Shown: piece after piece, positions 53,312 to 64,000 of the stretch | Numbering within the stretch: the stretch's first letter is position 1 | Layout of the letters: the number at the start of each line of letters is the position of its first letter | From: Hypomesus transpacificus | Lineage: Eukaryota > Chordata > Actinopteri > Osmeriformes > Osmeridae | Assembly: GCF_021917145.1 (NCBI RefSeq) | Contig: NC_061073.1 | Location: 2,204,956 to 2,268,955, forward strand | Reading direction: 5' to 3' | DNA length: 64,000 nucleotides | The notes under the pieces: generated by a model | What the model was told of the DNA's origin: nothing | The model's input: only the letters and a program-made list of their open reading frames with translations | Database searches by the model: none | Translations under genes and position numbers: made by a program

Positions 53312-54672
53312 TTGAAACGGTACAGTTTATCCAACCTCTACTTGAGTGGAAGAAACCGCAAAGCAAATTCATTCACATCCAACTAGTGAAACCAGTCAGT
53401 GTGCTGTGTTCTTCTCTGTTAGACGACATCACTGCTGTGAAGTCCTGGAGACAACAGGTGATGAAAGCAGCAGGTGGGAGATCTACAGGGGTACACACCA
53501 TGGACCCCCCCACACACACACACACTACCTCACTGATCAGTCACCTCCACCTCTTCCCTCAGAGAACTTCAGTCTGTTCCTCTGAAAGGGGAGAGCGATG
53601 GGAGCCTGGTGCTCCGTAACTTTCCATCGACCCCTGGTTCACCTCACTCGTTAGAGTAATCACAACAGGGAAATCCCCCCCAGCCCCCAGCCTCACTATC
53701 TTCAGCAGGCTATATCATCACCACCAGAAAGGGAGGCGTCGTCACTCAAAAACACAAGTACATTTACTCCGATTGTCCTGACAGTGCCAACTGAATTACT
53801 ATACAGTGATATAACATGTACACTTCCAGTGGAGTATATAAGAATATAGAGTGATGGTATAGAATTATGGCACTGATTGGTCTGGCCAGACCCTGTGTCA
53901 TGGCAACATCAACCTCAAGAAAGCTTCTCCACCAATCACAGTCCACAGAGGAAAGTCCTCCAGCAGTGCTCCTCCAATCACAGTCTGTCTTCAGCTCTGT
54001 CACTGGTGACTGATTGGGAGTGCGACTGAAGGGGACCAACCACTCTCACTCAGACATCAGGCTCTTCACAAGCTGAGCAGATCAAAAGTGCGTTTGCCTG
54101 CTCAACATTTGTTCAATTCGTGTAATATAGAATATGACCTTCCAAAAGGGATGTTGACCCCCTGTCCTCTCCCTCTGTCTATACCTCCATCCCTTCCTTT
54201 GTCGCAACAATCCATTCTTCTCTCCCACTGCCTCTATTTATACCTCCCTTCTCTCTCTCTCCCTTCCTCTCTCTCCCTCCCTGTCTATATCTCCCTTCCT
54301 CCCCCTCTCTCCCTCCCTCTGTCTGTCTATACCTCCCTTCCTCCCTTTCTCTCTCTCCCAGTCCGTCAGTTCATGGTGGGTTTAGAAGGTCTAGGTGTGA
54401 TGTAAGGCAGATTGAGCTTCTTCAACTTCCTGCCTTCCTGTCCCACGGCTTAGCGAGAGACTTCCTCGTGCTGCAGGCCACAGTGTGGTCTCAGTGTGGT
54501 CTGAACACACAGGTTTGTGTGTTCAGTAGGGTGGTCATACGTGTGTGTGTGTTCTTGTGTGTGTGCTGTTGGGAGCGTACAGTAAGAGTGTGTGTGGTTC
54601 ATGATCAGGGTAGGGTAGCAGTGTGGAAACCAGGTGTGGTGTGTGTGTGCCTGGCGTGGCGGGGCGGGGGGG

Positions 54673-56058
54673 TTAGAAGGCGGTGCTAGCCATACTGCCA
54701 GGGGTGAAGAGACGAGGAACGCCCCCCTGAGATGTCTCCACGTGGCGGTGGGCCATCTTCCCCTCCTCACCTGTGGGATACACACACAAACACATTAACA
54801 TTGTCAGATGGCTGAGCGGTGAGGGAGTCGGGCTAGTAATCAGAAGGTTGCTGGATCGATTCCCCGTCGTGCCAAATGATGTTGTGTCCTTGGGCAAGGC
54901 ACTTCACCCTACTTGCCTCGGGGGAACGTCCCTGTACTTACTGTAAGTCGCTCTGGATAAGAGCGTCTGCTAAATGACTAAATATAAATGTAAACATTGT
55001 AGTCATTTAGCAGACACTCTTATCCAGAGCGACTTACAGTAGGTACAGGGACGTTCTCCCCGAGGCAAGTAGGGTGAAGTGCCTTGCCGTCTCTTACCCA
55101 GCACCAGTAGAGCCTGTTTGGCTGCATCTCTCACATCCTCCTTGTCTGTCCGACACAGGTACACCAGCTGGTCTATACTTTCTTTGGCCTGGGGAACAGA
55201 AGAGGAGGGGAGCATGTTTACGTGTGTGGGGATGTCCCTGTACTGTGTGCTTCACTAGGGGAGGTGGTGTGTTCCTGTACTGTGTGCTTCACTAGGGGAG
55301 GTGGTGTGTTCCTGTACTGTGTGCTTCACTAGGGGAGGTGGTGTGTTCCTGTACTGTGTGCTTCACTAGGGGAGGTGGTGTGTTCCTGTACTGTGTGCTT
55401 CACTAGGGGAGGTGGTGTGTTCCTGTACTGTGTGCTTCACTAGGGGAGGTGGTGTGTTCCTGTACTGTGTGCTTCACTAGGGGAAGTGGTGTGTTCCTGT
55501 ACTGTGTGCTTCACTAGGGGAGGTGGTGTGTTCCTGTACTGTGTGCTTCACTAGGGGAGGTGGTGTGTTCCTGTACTGTGTGCTTCACTAGGGGAGGTGG
55601 TGTGTTCCTGTACTGTGTGCTTCACTAGGGGAGGTGGTGTGTTCCTGTACTGTGTGCTTCACTAGGGGAGGTGGTGTGTTCCTGTACTGTGTGCTTCACT
55701 AGGGGAGGTGGTGTGTTCCTGTGTGCTTCACTAGGGGAGGTGGTGTGTTCCTGTACTGTGTGCTTCACTAGGGGAGGTGGTGTGTTCCTGTACTGTGTGC
55801 TTCACTAGGGGAGGTGGTGTGTTCCTGTGTGCTTCACTAGGGGAGGTGGTGTGTTCAGACCCACCTTGAGGCAGGCCAAGGCCTTGCAGCCACACACTCT
55901 GGTCTCCACACTCTCCTCCTCCAGGAGCTCCAGACAGCTGACCAGGGCCTGGGGGGGGGGAGGGCGACACACATGCATGGAGACAGTTACATCTGAACAC
56001 ACACACACACACACACCCTCTGTCTCTCACTCACTCTGTCTGTCTCTCTGTCTCTCTG

Positions 56059-56102
<44 letters not shown>

Positions 56103-59100
56103 TTACCTCTCTCTGGTTCTGGGGGAGGACAGAGACATATACACACTTATTTCTAAACACACACACGCTTCCTCACCCTTTCTCTGTGTCGGGGCTGGTC
56201 GGCCAGGCTGCGGAGCAGGGAGCTGGCCGAGGTGGAGACCTTGGCCCTGGGGTCCCTGAGCAGCCGGGCCACGGCGTGGATGCCCTCCCTCTTCAGACTG
56301 CTCTCTGGAGGCCTCCGCAGCGCCCGCACCAGGGCTTCCTGTTCACACGCCTGCAGGCTCTGGACCAGCCACACTGGAGGAGGGGGAGAAAGAGGAGGAG
56401 CTTATGGAACATGGGGCGACAGAGGCCACTTTTCTGTTTCTGTTTGAATGGGACGGACGCCGTGAAGAGAGACAGAAGATGTAAGGGCGTTTGAAGAGAC
56501 ATGCGGGATGCAGGCGTGGATTTGAACCCAGGAGTCTGTGGTGAGGCCTTAGCCAACGGGGTACGCGCAATAAGCAGTGAGGTTCAAGTCTGAAGTTTCG
56601 GAGGGAACAACGTATGCGTGCCCCCCTCATCTTCCAGCTCACAGATGGGTGTTTGAGTGTGTGTGTGTGTGTCACCGTATATGAGTGTCTCACCCTCCTC
56701 TGCCAGCTCACAAATGGGTGTGTGAGTGTGTGTGTGTGTGTGTGTGTGAGTGTGTGTGTCTGTCAGCGTGTATGAGTGTCTCACCCTCCTCTGCCAGCTC
56801 ACAGATGTGTGTGTCCATCTCGCTGACCCCCTCAGCCTCCAAGTAGCTCCAGAACTGGAACAACGTCAACATGTCCATGCAGGCTCCGCCCCCTCGCCGT
56901 GGCAACCGGCGCTCCAGGATCCTCTCCACCAACCGCAAAAACACTACACCCACACACGCACAAAGTAAGTACACACACACACAAGCCCCCAGGGAGTCCC
57001 CATACAACATGCTTTCAACATAATAGATATATCTTTACTACGATTTAACAAATTCAGCAGAGTCAGCAAACAGGTTCACCTGTGTCGGCCATGCCTGAGG
57101 CTCTGTCCGGCAGTTTGCAGGCGTAGGTCTTGGCCAGGGCTGCCAGAAAGGTCTCTGTGGAAACGCTGTACACCCAGCCCTGCTCTGTGCACTGCTGCCA
57201 TAGCAACGCCGCCCCTTGGCACTGTTCGAGCTGGGGAACCACTGCTCCACAGATACGAGGGCAAACACAGGGATGGATGTTTATGTTTGTTTACGAGCCA
57301 AGGGTGTCGAGGTTTCATTAGACATAGGTGAGAGATGTCCCCCTCTCCAACACACTTTTTTATTAATAAAGTTATATTTCTTATAAGTTAAGGAGTCAGG
57401 TGGCTGAACGGTGAGGGAATCGGGCTGGTAATCTGAAGGTCGCCACTTCGATTCCCGGCCGAGCCATATGAAGTTGTGTCCTTGGGCAAGGCACCTCACC
57501 CAACTTGCCTTGGGGGAATGTCCCTGTAGTTACTGTAAGTCGCTCTGGATAAGAGCGTCTGCTAAATGACTAAATGTAATTTCACAGCCTCATCCTCACT
57601 TAGTAAAACAAATCTGTCCCACCCACATTTGAAAACACACCTACGCCCCCTGACATGAGCGCTTTGTTATATCACTTCATCATCCCGTAATATCCTCGTG
57701 CCCATCATGTAAATGTGCCACATTTAACTATCCAGGCCAATTTTCCGTTAGCTGTTCCAGGACTGTTCCAGCTAACTCTGAGAGGACGTCTTATCGGTCC
57801 TGAGCACTCAAGAGGTCAGGTTGACTAGGCTGTCCTTGCACGCCTGTTTGGGTTTCAGATACAGTCAGTCCTTAGGGGTGGTTGAGGTCTGCCAGTCCAC
57901 ACAAGGTGATGCCAGCAAAACCAAGAGATGGTAGCAGGCATCAAATTGTAGACACAAACCAGTCTACAATTTGCTGATGTGTCCTGACTGTTTTCTAACA
58001 CCTCAAGACAGTGTATGACATTGGGATCTGTCCTGAATTTCAAACTCAATCAATCCTCTAACCCTCTATGTGGAGTTGAGACCGGTCGGTGACCTCACCT
58101 TCCTCTGATTGGGTGACGGCCCCAGGCGTTTCCTTGGCGACGCGTCGTATGAGCTCGAGGACGCGGGCCTCTCTCAGGAGACGGTCCAGAGCGTACATCT
58201 CACCACAACGCAGAGGGCCGAACGTCCCCAGACGCTACACACACACACATCATATTGTATTGTATCGTTCTCTTGCACTATCTGTATTTTTAGGTTAGAT
58301 TGTAAATTACGGCTACTTACATTTTATTTTTTATTCCCCTTAGTATTAGCTAGACCCCCCTTAGTATTAGCTAGACTTTGCTCCTTTTGTATAGTTAGTC
58401 CACATATTTAAGTTTCAATATTCCTATATGTTTAATGTATGCACCTCCCTGCCAAAGTAAATTCTTTGTTTGTGCAAACATTCATGGCGAATAAAAACCT
58501 TCTGATTATGATTATGAGACACCATCACTCAGGATCATGACACACATACAGCACCGTAACACACAGGTCCACACAAGTGGAGTAAAGTCATATGAGCCAT
58601 GTTTCTAATCCGTCTCTAAACCTTTCCTTGTATCTGTACAATCAATTCCGTGTTAGGACAGCTAAACCTCAAGATGAGGAGAGAGGAGTGCATGTGTGTG
58701 TGGCGTGTGAGTGTTGCGTACATCCGTGCGAGCGTAAGTGTAGTGTGTGTGTGTTTGAGTGTGTGTGGTCTCACCAGCAGCTGTGCGCTGCAGTTCTTCA
58801 GGTGCACCACCAGGGTGCGGTCTAGAGCAGGGCAGCCTGTAGTCAGGGGGGAGGAGGGGGCGTCCCAGCCTCTCTCCTCACACCCCTCGTCTTCCCCCGC
58901 ACTCTCCTCCCCAGGAGCGCAGGGGGCGCTGTGGCCAGCACTGCACAGCAACAACAACAACCACACATCAGACCCCATCAGAGCCTTGAAAACATCCATA
59001 TCACCTCCCAGCGAATGTTCTCCAAGCCTTGGTACCGTTTACGACTCTGGCATGGAGAGGTGTTGCTGAAACTCTCCAACAGGTGGCGGTATAGCACCAC

Positions 59101-62100
59101 GGTTGCATCGCTTGGCTCGTTGGCTTGCACAATGTTGAAGTGGACACCCGAGGCTGTTTGAGGGATCTGGGTGAGTGTATTAACAGGTGAGCCTGGAGAC
59201 ACTGACCTGTCAGTCCTGTTCCTCTTCCCTCCACCCTCTTCCTCTTCCTCCTCCTCCTCCTCCTCCTCCTCCTCCTCCAGATCGGAGGTGTTGAGGAAGT
59301 CAAAGCTGCCCAGAGCCGTCTCCACAGTCAGACTGACGCTCGAGGTCCGGCTCTGACTACGACCCTGCTCTCACAAACACACACGCACACACACAATCTT
59401 GTTATGGAGTTGATTTATCTCACTGTGTGTGTGTGTGTGTGTGTGCGTGCAGGCAGATGCCCAGGGATAACACTGATCTCCCTCACATCTACCAGTGCAT
59501 TGTGGGACTTCAACTTTAAACCTGAGGGACAGGAAGTCCCACCCTGTTCCCTCCTCCAACGCCCGGGGAGATGGTGTATTCTGGGAAGACTGAAATCTAG
59601 CTAGCCCCTCCTTCTCTCTCTCCCTCTTTCCCTCCTCTCTCACAACACCCCAATGACTCTCTCTCTCCTTATTTCTCTCTCCTTCATTAACTCTTTCCCT
59701 CTCCTCTTCCTTCTCTCCTTGTCTCGCTCCCTTCTTCTCTCTCTTATCAACTGGAGCTTGCACTGGGTGGTGCTCATTGCACAAAACACCCTAGCGGCTG
59801 TTTAACTGAGGAAAGGAAAACAAATGAAAGCAATTCTCTTACAACATTACAAGTAAACACACACACACACAAACACAAACAGGAGGACAGAACTGTAACT
59901 CACAGTCAGCATGTTCTCCAATAGTCGTAGTTCTTGTTCCAGCAGCTGCAGTTCAGGGAACTGTCCTCTGTAGTCATCCAGGGAGGAAACCACAGCCCCC
60001 AGGGCCTCTTCAACCCCACTGTCTACAGCCTGCTGACCCTCACCCTGGCTGGACTCAGTCTCTACTCCATCCCCAGGCTTCTCCACGGCCTCCACCAACA
60101 CCAGGTGGGCCCTGTACATCTGGGCTCCCTCTTCTGGTTGCTGGCCCGGGGCCAGACAGTCGCCCTGGGCATGTTGGGGCGTCTGCGTTGGTGGCTGTGT
60201 TGGTGCGTGTGTGTCTGAGTGTGTGTGTGAGTCTAGCTTGGCCTCCACAGGCCCAGTCCTGCTGGGGGAGGGGCTTGGCCCTCTCTTCTCTCCCCTGGGC
60301 GGTGTGTTTTTCCCCAGCCCCTCCGTGCGCGGAGACCCTGAGCCCTGCGAACGAGTATCTGCTGCCGGCGTCGCTCTCTCCCTGGGGGGAACGGCCATCC
60401 TAACCGGCATCAGCTCCGACCTGGCGGGCATCTCCATCTCAATGTCGTTGACGGAGATCCCGGAGAGCAGCGACGTCACCTCCGACGGCTCCACCGATTC
60501 GCCGGCAGCCCTGTCCGTCAAGGCCCCGTCCACGCTGCTCTCGCTGATGTGGCTGAGCGAGCGCGAGTAGCGGGCGTGGCCATTGGGCACCGCCCCCTTC
60601 CCGGCGTCCTCCTCGCCGCCGCCCCCCCGCCACGGCGTCCGGCTCCTCCCCCTGGCCTTCCGATTGGGCGGGGGCGGGGCTGGAGCAGGCGGAGTCTCGC
60701 GGGGAGAAGGAAATGTGGATGGAGGGGGCAGCGGCTTGCAGCTCGGGGGCCACCAGCGTCTTGTGGGTGTGTCTCGTCCCTAGCGACGGCTGCGGGGAGG
60801 AGGAGTCGTCCGAGGACTCGGAGGAGTTGGACCACGCCGTGCCGCCTTCCGCCTCCTCGTGGCGACGCAGCATGTTCTAGAGGGGGAGGAGGAGGGTGGG
60901 GAGGTGAGGGGGAGGGAGGGAGGGAGGGAAGGAGGGAGGGGGAAGGGGAGGTGAGGGGAAGGGTGGGGATGTGAGGTGAGGGGGAGGGAGGGTGAAGGGG
61001 AGGTGAGGGGGAGGGTGGGGATGTGAGGTGAGGGGGAGGGAGGGTGGGTGGGGATGTGAGGTGAGGTGAGGGGGAGGGAGGGTGGGGATGTGAGGTGAGG
61101 GGGAGGGAGGGTGGGTGGGGATGTGAGGTGAGGGGGAGGGAGGGTGGGGATGTGAGGTGAGGTGAGGGGGACGGAGGGAGGGTGGGTGGGTGGGAAAGTG
61201 AGGTAAGGTGAGGTGAGGTGGGAAGGAGAGAGAGAGAGATCATGTCAATAGACTATAACATTGCACGCTATTAGAGAAGGTGAGAGGTTTGACAGATCTG
61301 GAATTACAATATGTGAGAACAGGAGACTGGGCACACAGAAAGATCCTTTCCCCCTTATCCTGGTCTGGATAGAAACGGACGCTTCTCATGTAACTGAGAC
61401 ACTGTTGAATTGAGATGGGATGCCCAAAGGAGGCCAGGCCAGGCAGAAGCAGGGAACTGTGTTCCAGAACAGACCTCCAGACTGGCCCGAGGCCAGGCTT
61501 GTCTAACACACTCCCTAATCACAAGCAAACCTGTCTCACACACTCCCTAATCACAAGCAAACCTGTCTCACACACTCCCTAATCACAAGCAAACCTGTCT
61601 CACACACTCCCTAATCACAAGCAAACCTGTCTCACACACTCCCTAATCACAAGCAAACCTGTCTCACACACTCCCTAATCACAAGCAAACCTGTCTCACA
61701 CACTCCCTAATCACAAGCAAACCTGTCTCACAAACTCCCTAATCAGAATCCAAATCAAGTTGTTTATTTGTACAGGTTTTACACATGCCCACAGAACCAC
61801 GCCTAACCCGGCCTCCTCCTCTCCCCGGACCATGGCTGCTCTGGAGCATTCAGGCCGACTGGTCCACAGCAGCGTACCCCAGAGGTAGGCTGGCCAGGGT
61901 CTAGCAGTCTGGATCCCGCCACCAAACACCAGGACACAACCTATAACAGGCCTATTGTCCTGTACACGCTAATCACTGCTTCGGCTACTGCTGCGTTACC
62001 AACACGAACAACAAGAACAATCGTCTTCCTGGGAGGTTACCGTGTGGTCGTCTTGTCAACCCTTATCCAGCACACCTGGTGCTATTAATTAACTGATTAA

Positions 62101-62649
62101 CAAGCCGGATCATGTTTGATGCAACCGGGGTTGGAATGAAAACTTACAGGATGGTGTTCCTCCAGGAACAGGGTTGGGCTGCCCTGTTCGAGACCAGATC
62201 TTCCATGGCAGGATTCATGCTGTGTTCCAGAACTTCTACAGGGTGAGGTTCTATGTTCTCGGTATTCCACTAGGTTCTATGTTCCCCATAGTCTACCCAC
62301 AGGGTTCTACAGGAACTACAGGGATGTGGACCTGCTCTACAAACTCTAGCTGGGGTTCTACCCAGGCCTAGAGCCCCAGAGTTGTGACTTACGGAGTAGG
62401 TCACGTTCCCGGGCCGCGTGGACGAGACGTCGCTGCAGGAGCAGCTCTGAGACAGGCGCTCTGCCAGCGTGTCACGAAACACGTCTAGCAGGGACCAGCG
62501 CTGCTTAGACGACATGCTGCGCAGGGACGGCTGTGAGGGGGGGTCACAGTCCCACGGGCAGCAAGGACAGAGACGGAGACACGTCAGAACCAGGAGGATC
62601 ACATGACACCAGAATGGACGACTCGCACTGTCTACAACTACACACACAC

Positions 62650-62681
<32 letters not shown>

Positions 62682-64000
62682 TGTCTACAACTACACACAC
62701 ACACACTGTCTACAACTACACACACACACACTGTCTACAACTACACACACACACACAAACACACAAACACTGTCTACAACTACAAACACACACACACACA
62801 CTGTCTACAACTACACACACACACTATACACACACACACACTGTCTACAACTACACCCACACACTATACACACACTGTTTACAACTACACACACACTATA
62901 CACACACTGTCTACAACTACTATACACACATACACACCATCTAGAACTACACACCCACTCGTTGAAAACGACACCACAAACACTGCTAGACAACACCCCA
63001 TTCACTCATCTACAACTACACACGCACAATCCTAGACAACATCACACACTCCCAGACAACTAGACAGCCCCTGTATGAATCATCCTTCCGTCGTCTACAT
63101 GACCTGTGGGTCTGTTCACAACTGTCCTGAAGACACTACGACAACACTGATCAAGAGATTACTGGACAAGGAATGAGGCTGGTGTGAAGGGGGGGAATCA
63201 AAACAGGATCCATATGTCCATATATGGACATGCATGTGCGGACATATCTATTTATGTACGTCTATGTATGGGCATGGACGGATCCGTCCATATTTATGGC
63301 TGGTGGGGGTGAGACTCACGTAGAAGGCCTGTTCCCGTAGCGACGGGGTGTCAGGCGGACTCTGGTTGTAGGTAGAGAAACGCTTGTTGACAGTTGGAGG
63401 CTTGTTGACCGTGCTCGCTGCCGACACCAGGTCGTCCTTCTCAAACGGACTGAGAGAGAGAGAGAGAGAAGAGAGAGAGAGGAGGGAGGGAGAGAGGGAG
63501 AGGGGGAGAGGGGGAGAGGGGGGAGAGGGGGAGAGGGGGAGGGAGAGGGAGAGAGAGAGAGGAGAAGATACATAAATATTTTCTGCTGTGAGGGACCACT
63601 ACATTCATCAAGAATCAAAAGGCCTCACGCATCGACTAGCTGACTGGTTGACTGTTTGGCTGGCTGACTGACTCACTGACATGCTGGCTTGGCTGGCTGG
63701 TTGAATGACTCACCTCCAGGTGACCTCCAGGCTCAGCTTGATGGTGCCCAGGTCGTTGATGTCCACAGCCACGGTCTGAGGCAGAGCAGCAAACAGATCC
63801 TTGGTCTCACAGGAAACGCTTCCTACCACCACGTGATTGGCTAGGCTCTTCAGCTCCGTCACCTAAGAGACCGGGAAAGCATCCGTTAGGAGTCAGCAGG
63901 ATCAGTGCGGTGCTGTTCTGTGGTTGATGTGAGTGTGTGTGTGTGTGCTCCTCCCTACCTTGATGGACAGGAAGTCGGTGATGAGCGGCAGGAAGACCAT
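54673..64000 (-). CDS. ripor1: Rho family-interacting cell polarization regulator 1 (partial)
   Basis: Fourteen coding exons on the minus strand, the first cut by the right edge: 63959-64000, 63714-63862, 63320-63449, 62393-62530, 59904-60876, 59207-59364, 58775-58928, 58099-58234, 57080-57241, 56785-56943, 56177-56373, 55865-55948, 55098-55188 and 54673-54770. Diagnostic stretches: [102 protein letters not shown] and the C-terminal PGSMASTAF, all matching RIPOR1/FAM65A. The C-terminal third (56373-54770) has ARM/HEAT-like helical repeats. RIPOR1 is a RhoA/C effector that works with STK25/MST kinases in Golgi positioning and cell polarity. Exon 59904-60876 carries one extra base in a run of seven C (60622-60628), which breaks the frame. 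A Glu run of about 14 lies in exon 59207-59364. Confidence 0.96.
54803..54995 (+). mobile_element. tRNA-derived SINE in the last ripor1 intron
   Basis: Full-length copy: A box TGGCTGAGCGGTGAGGGAG, B box GGATCGATTCC, then CTTGGGCAAGGCACTTCACC and the tail GAGCGTCTGCTAAATGAC. Same family as 8601-8790. Confidence 0.9.
54999..55088 (-). mobile_element. Inverted partial SINE next to a ripor1 donor
   Basis: The tail half of the same family in opposite orientation (gtcatttagcagacactc onward), separated from the previous copy by about 5 bases. Its broken end lies about 9 bases from the donor of exon 55098-55188. Confidence 0.9.
55222..55858. repeat. 37-bp minisatellite abutting a ripor1 donor
   Basis: About 17 very similar units (ggggaggtggtgtgttcctg, then tactgtgtgcttcacta), two of them shortened by an 8-bp loss. 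The array ends about 6 bases from the donor of exon 55865-55948. The high identity suggests length polymorphism. Confidence 0.97.
56505..56575 (-). mobile_element. tRNA-like SINE head fragment
   Basis: acatgcgggatgcaggcg, gatttgaaccca and gtgaggccttagccaac are the reverse of the SINE head seen at 9918. It is a truncated copy in a ripor1 intron. Confidence 0.45.
56600..56784 (-). repeat. Tandem duplicates of a ripor1 exon end and its donor
   Basis: Downstream of exon 56785-56943 the last 30 exon bases plus about 50 intron bases are repeated twice more. Copy 2 (about 56690-56723) keeps the exon tail (CELAEEG) and an intact GAGG|GTGAGAC donor at 56693. Copy 3 (about 56615-56650) is diverged and lacks the donor. 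Confidence 0.9.
57394..57575 (+). mobile_element. tRNA-derived SINE in a ripor1 intron
   Basis: Full-length copy with the head gtcaggtggctgaacggtga, a B-box-like CTTCGATTCCC and the tail GAGCGTCTGCTAAATGACTA. Same family as 8601-8790. Confidence 0.9.
58240..58530 (+). mobile_element. LINE 3' end, L2/CR1-like
   Basis: tatgcacctccctgccaaag, aattctttgtttgtgcaaac and aataaaaacc followed by a short tctgattatgattatgag tail resemble the 3' ends of fish L2-type LINEs, which finish in a short simple repeat. It has no coding part. An internal 19-base stretch (ttagtattagctagac) is duplicated. Confidence 0.5.
60880..61235. repeat. Purine-rich minisatellite before the large ripor1 exon
   Basis: Units of about 30-40 bp built on ggggatgtgaggtgaggggg and agggagggtg. 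On the coding strand this is a 350-base pyrimidine-rich block that ends at the acceptor of exon 59904-60876. Confidence 0.93.
61508..61745. repeat. 32-bp minisatellite in a ripor1 intron
   Basis: Between seven and eight almost identical units (ctccctaatcacaagcaaac, then ctgtctcacaca). It is not close to an exon. Confidence 0.96.
62636..62990. repeat. CA-rich array with tgtctacaact units
   Basis: About 12 units, each tgtctacaactacac plus a CA tract of variable length, in the ripor1 intron between exons 62393-62530 and 63320-63449. It is less regular at the right end. Confidence 0.9.

Noticed and set aside
54803-54880. tRNA-like sequence with A and B boxes
   Set aside because: It is the head of a SINE. 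The same head with the same tail occurs at 8601-8790 and 57394-57575, and it does not fold as a complete tRNA.

Overview
The window is nuclear DNA of a ray-finned fish. Every protein-coding gene is a vertebrate gene cut into short exons with GT-AG introns. The spacers hold teleost-type repeats: tRNA-derived SINEs with the 'aagagcgtctgctaaatgac' tail, hAT-type MITEs, LINE ends, CA/CT microsatellites and many minisatellites. I cannot name the species. Ten-exon-scale genes packed into 4-10 kb suggest a compact teleost genome.

Layout, left to right. The 5' coding exons of nup93 lie on the minus strand (405-1004) and run off the left edge through a minisatellite. A three-exon metallothionein gene (2753-3202, minus) has a TATA box and two groups of metal-response elements. 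The BBSome gene bbs2 (5098-11475, plus) has 16 exons. A single-exon b3gnt9 coding region (13861-15267, plus) converges on phaf1/C16orf70 (20573-24715, minus, 16 exons). The last three coding exons of cbfb (28544-32308, minus) are followed by a 500-N assembly gap (33218-33717). Beyond it come the N-terminal half of a CARMIL-family gene, most likely carmil2 (33718-41441, minus), all of ctcf (43925-49803, minus) and most of ripor1 (54673 to past the right edge, minus).

The gene order joins blocks that in human are two separate parts of chromosome 16q: NUP93-MT-BBS2 (16q13) and B3GNT9-C16orf70-CBFB plus CARMIL2-CTCF-FAM65A/RIPOR1 (16q22.1). Relative orientation inside each block matches human. 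The genes do not form one pathway. They cover nuclear pore assembly, metal buffering, cilium trafficking, glycosylation, autophagy, RUNX transcription, actin capping, chromatin insulation and Rho signalling.

I found no undescribed multi-gene system. The most unusual signal is structural. Minisatellites repeatedly start exactly at exon-intron borders, and in several cases the repeat unit is itself a copy of a splice donor or a branch-point-like motif (nup93, phaf1, carmil2, ctcf, ripor1, bbs2). A one-base frameshift in a C run of the large ripor1 exon and the gap that swallows parts of two genes are the main quality concerns.
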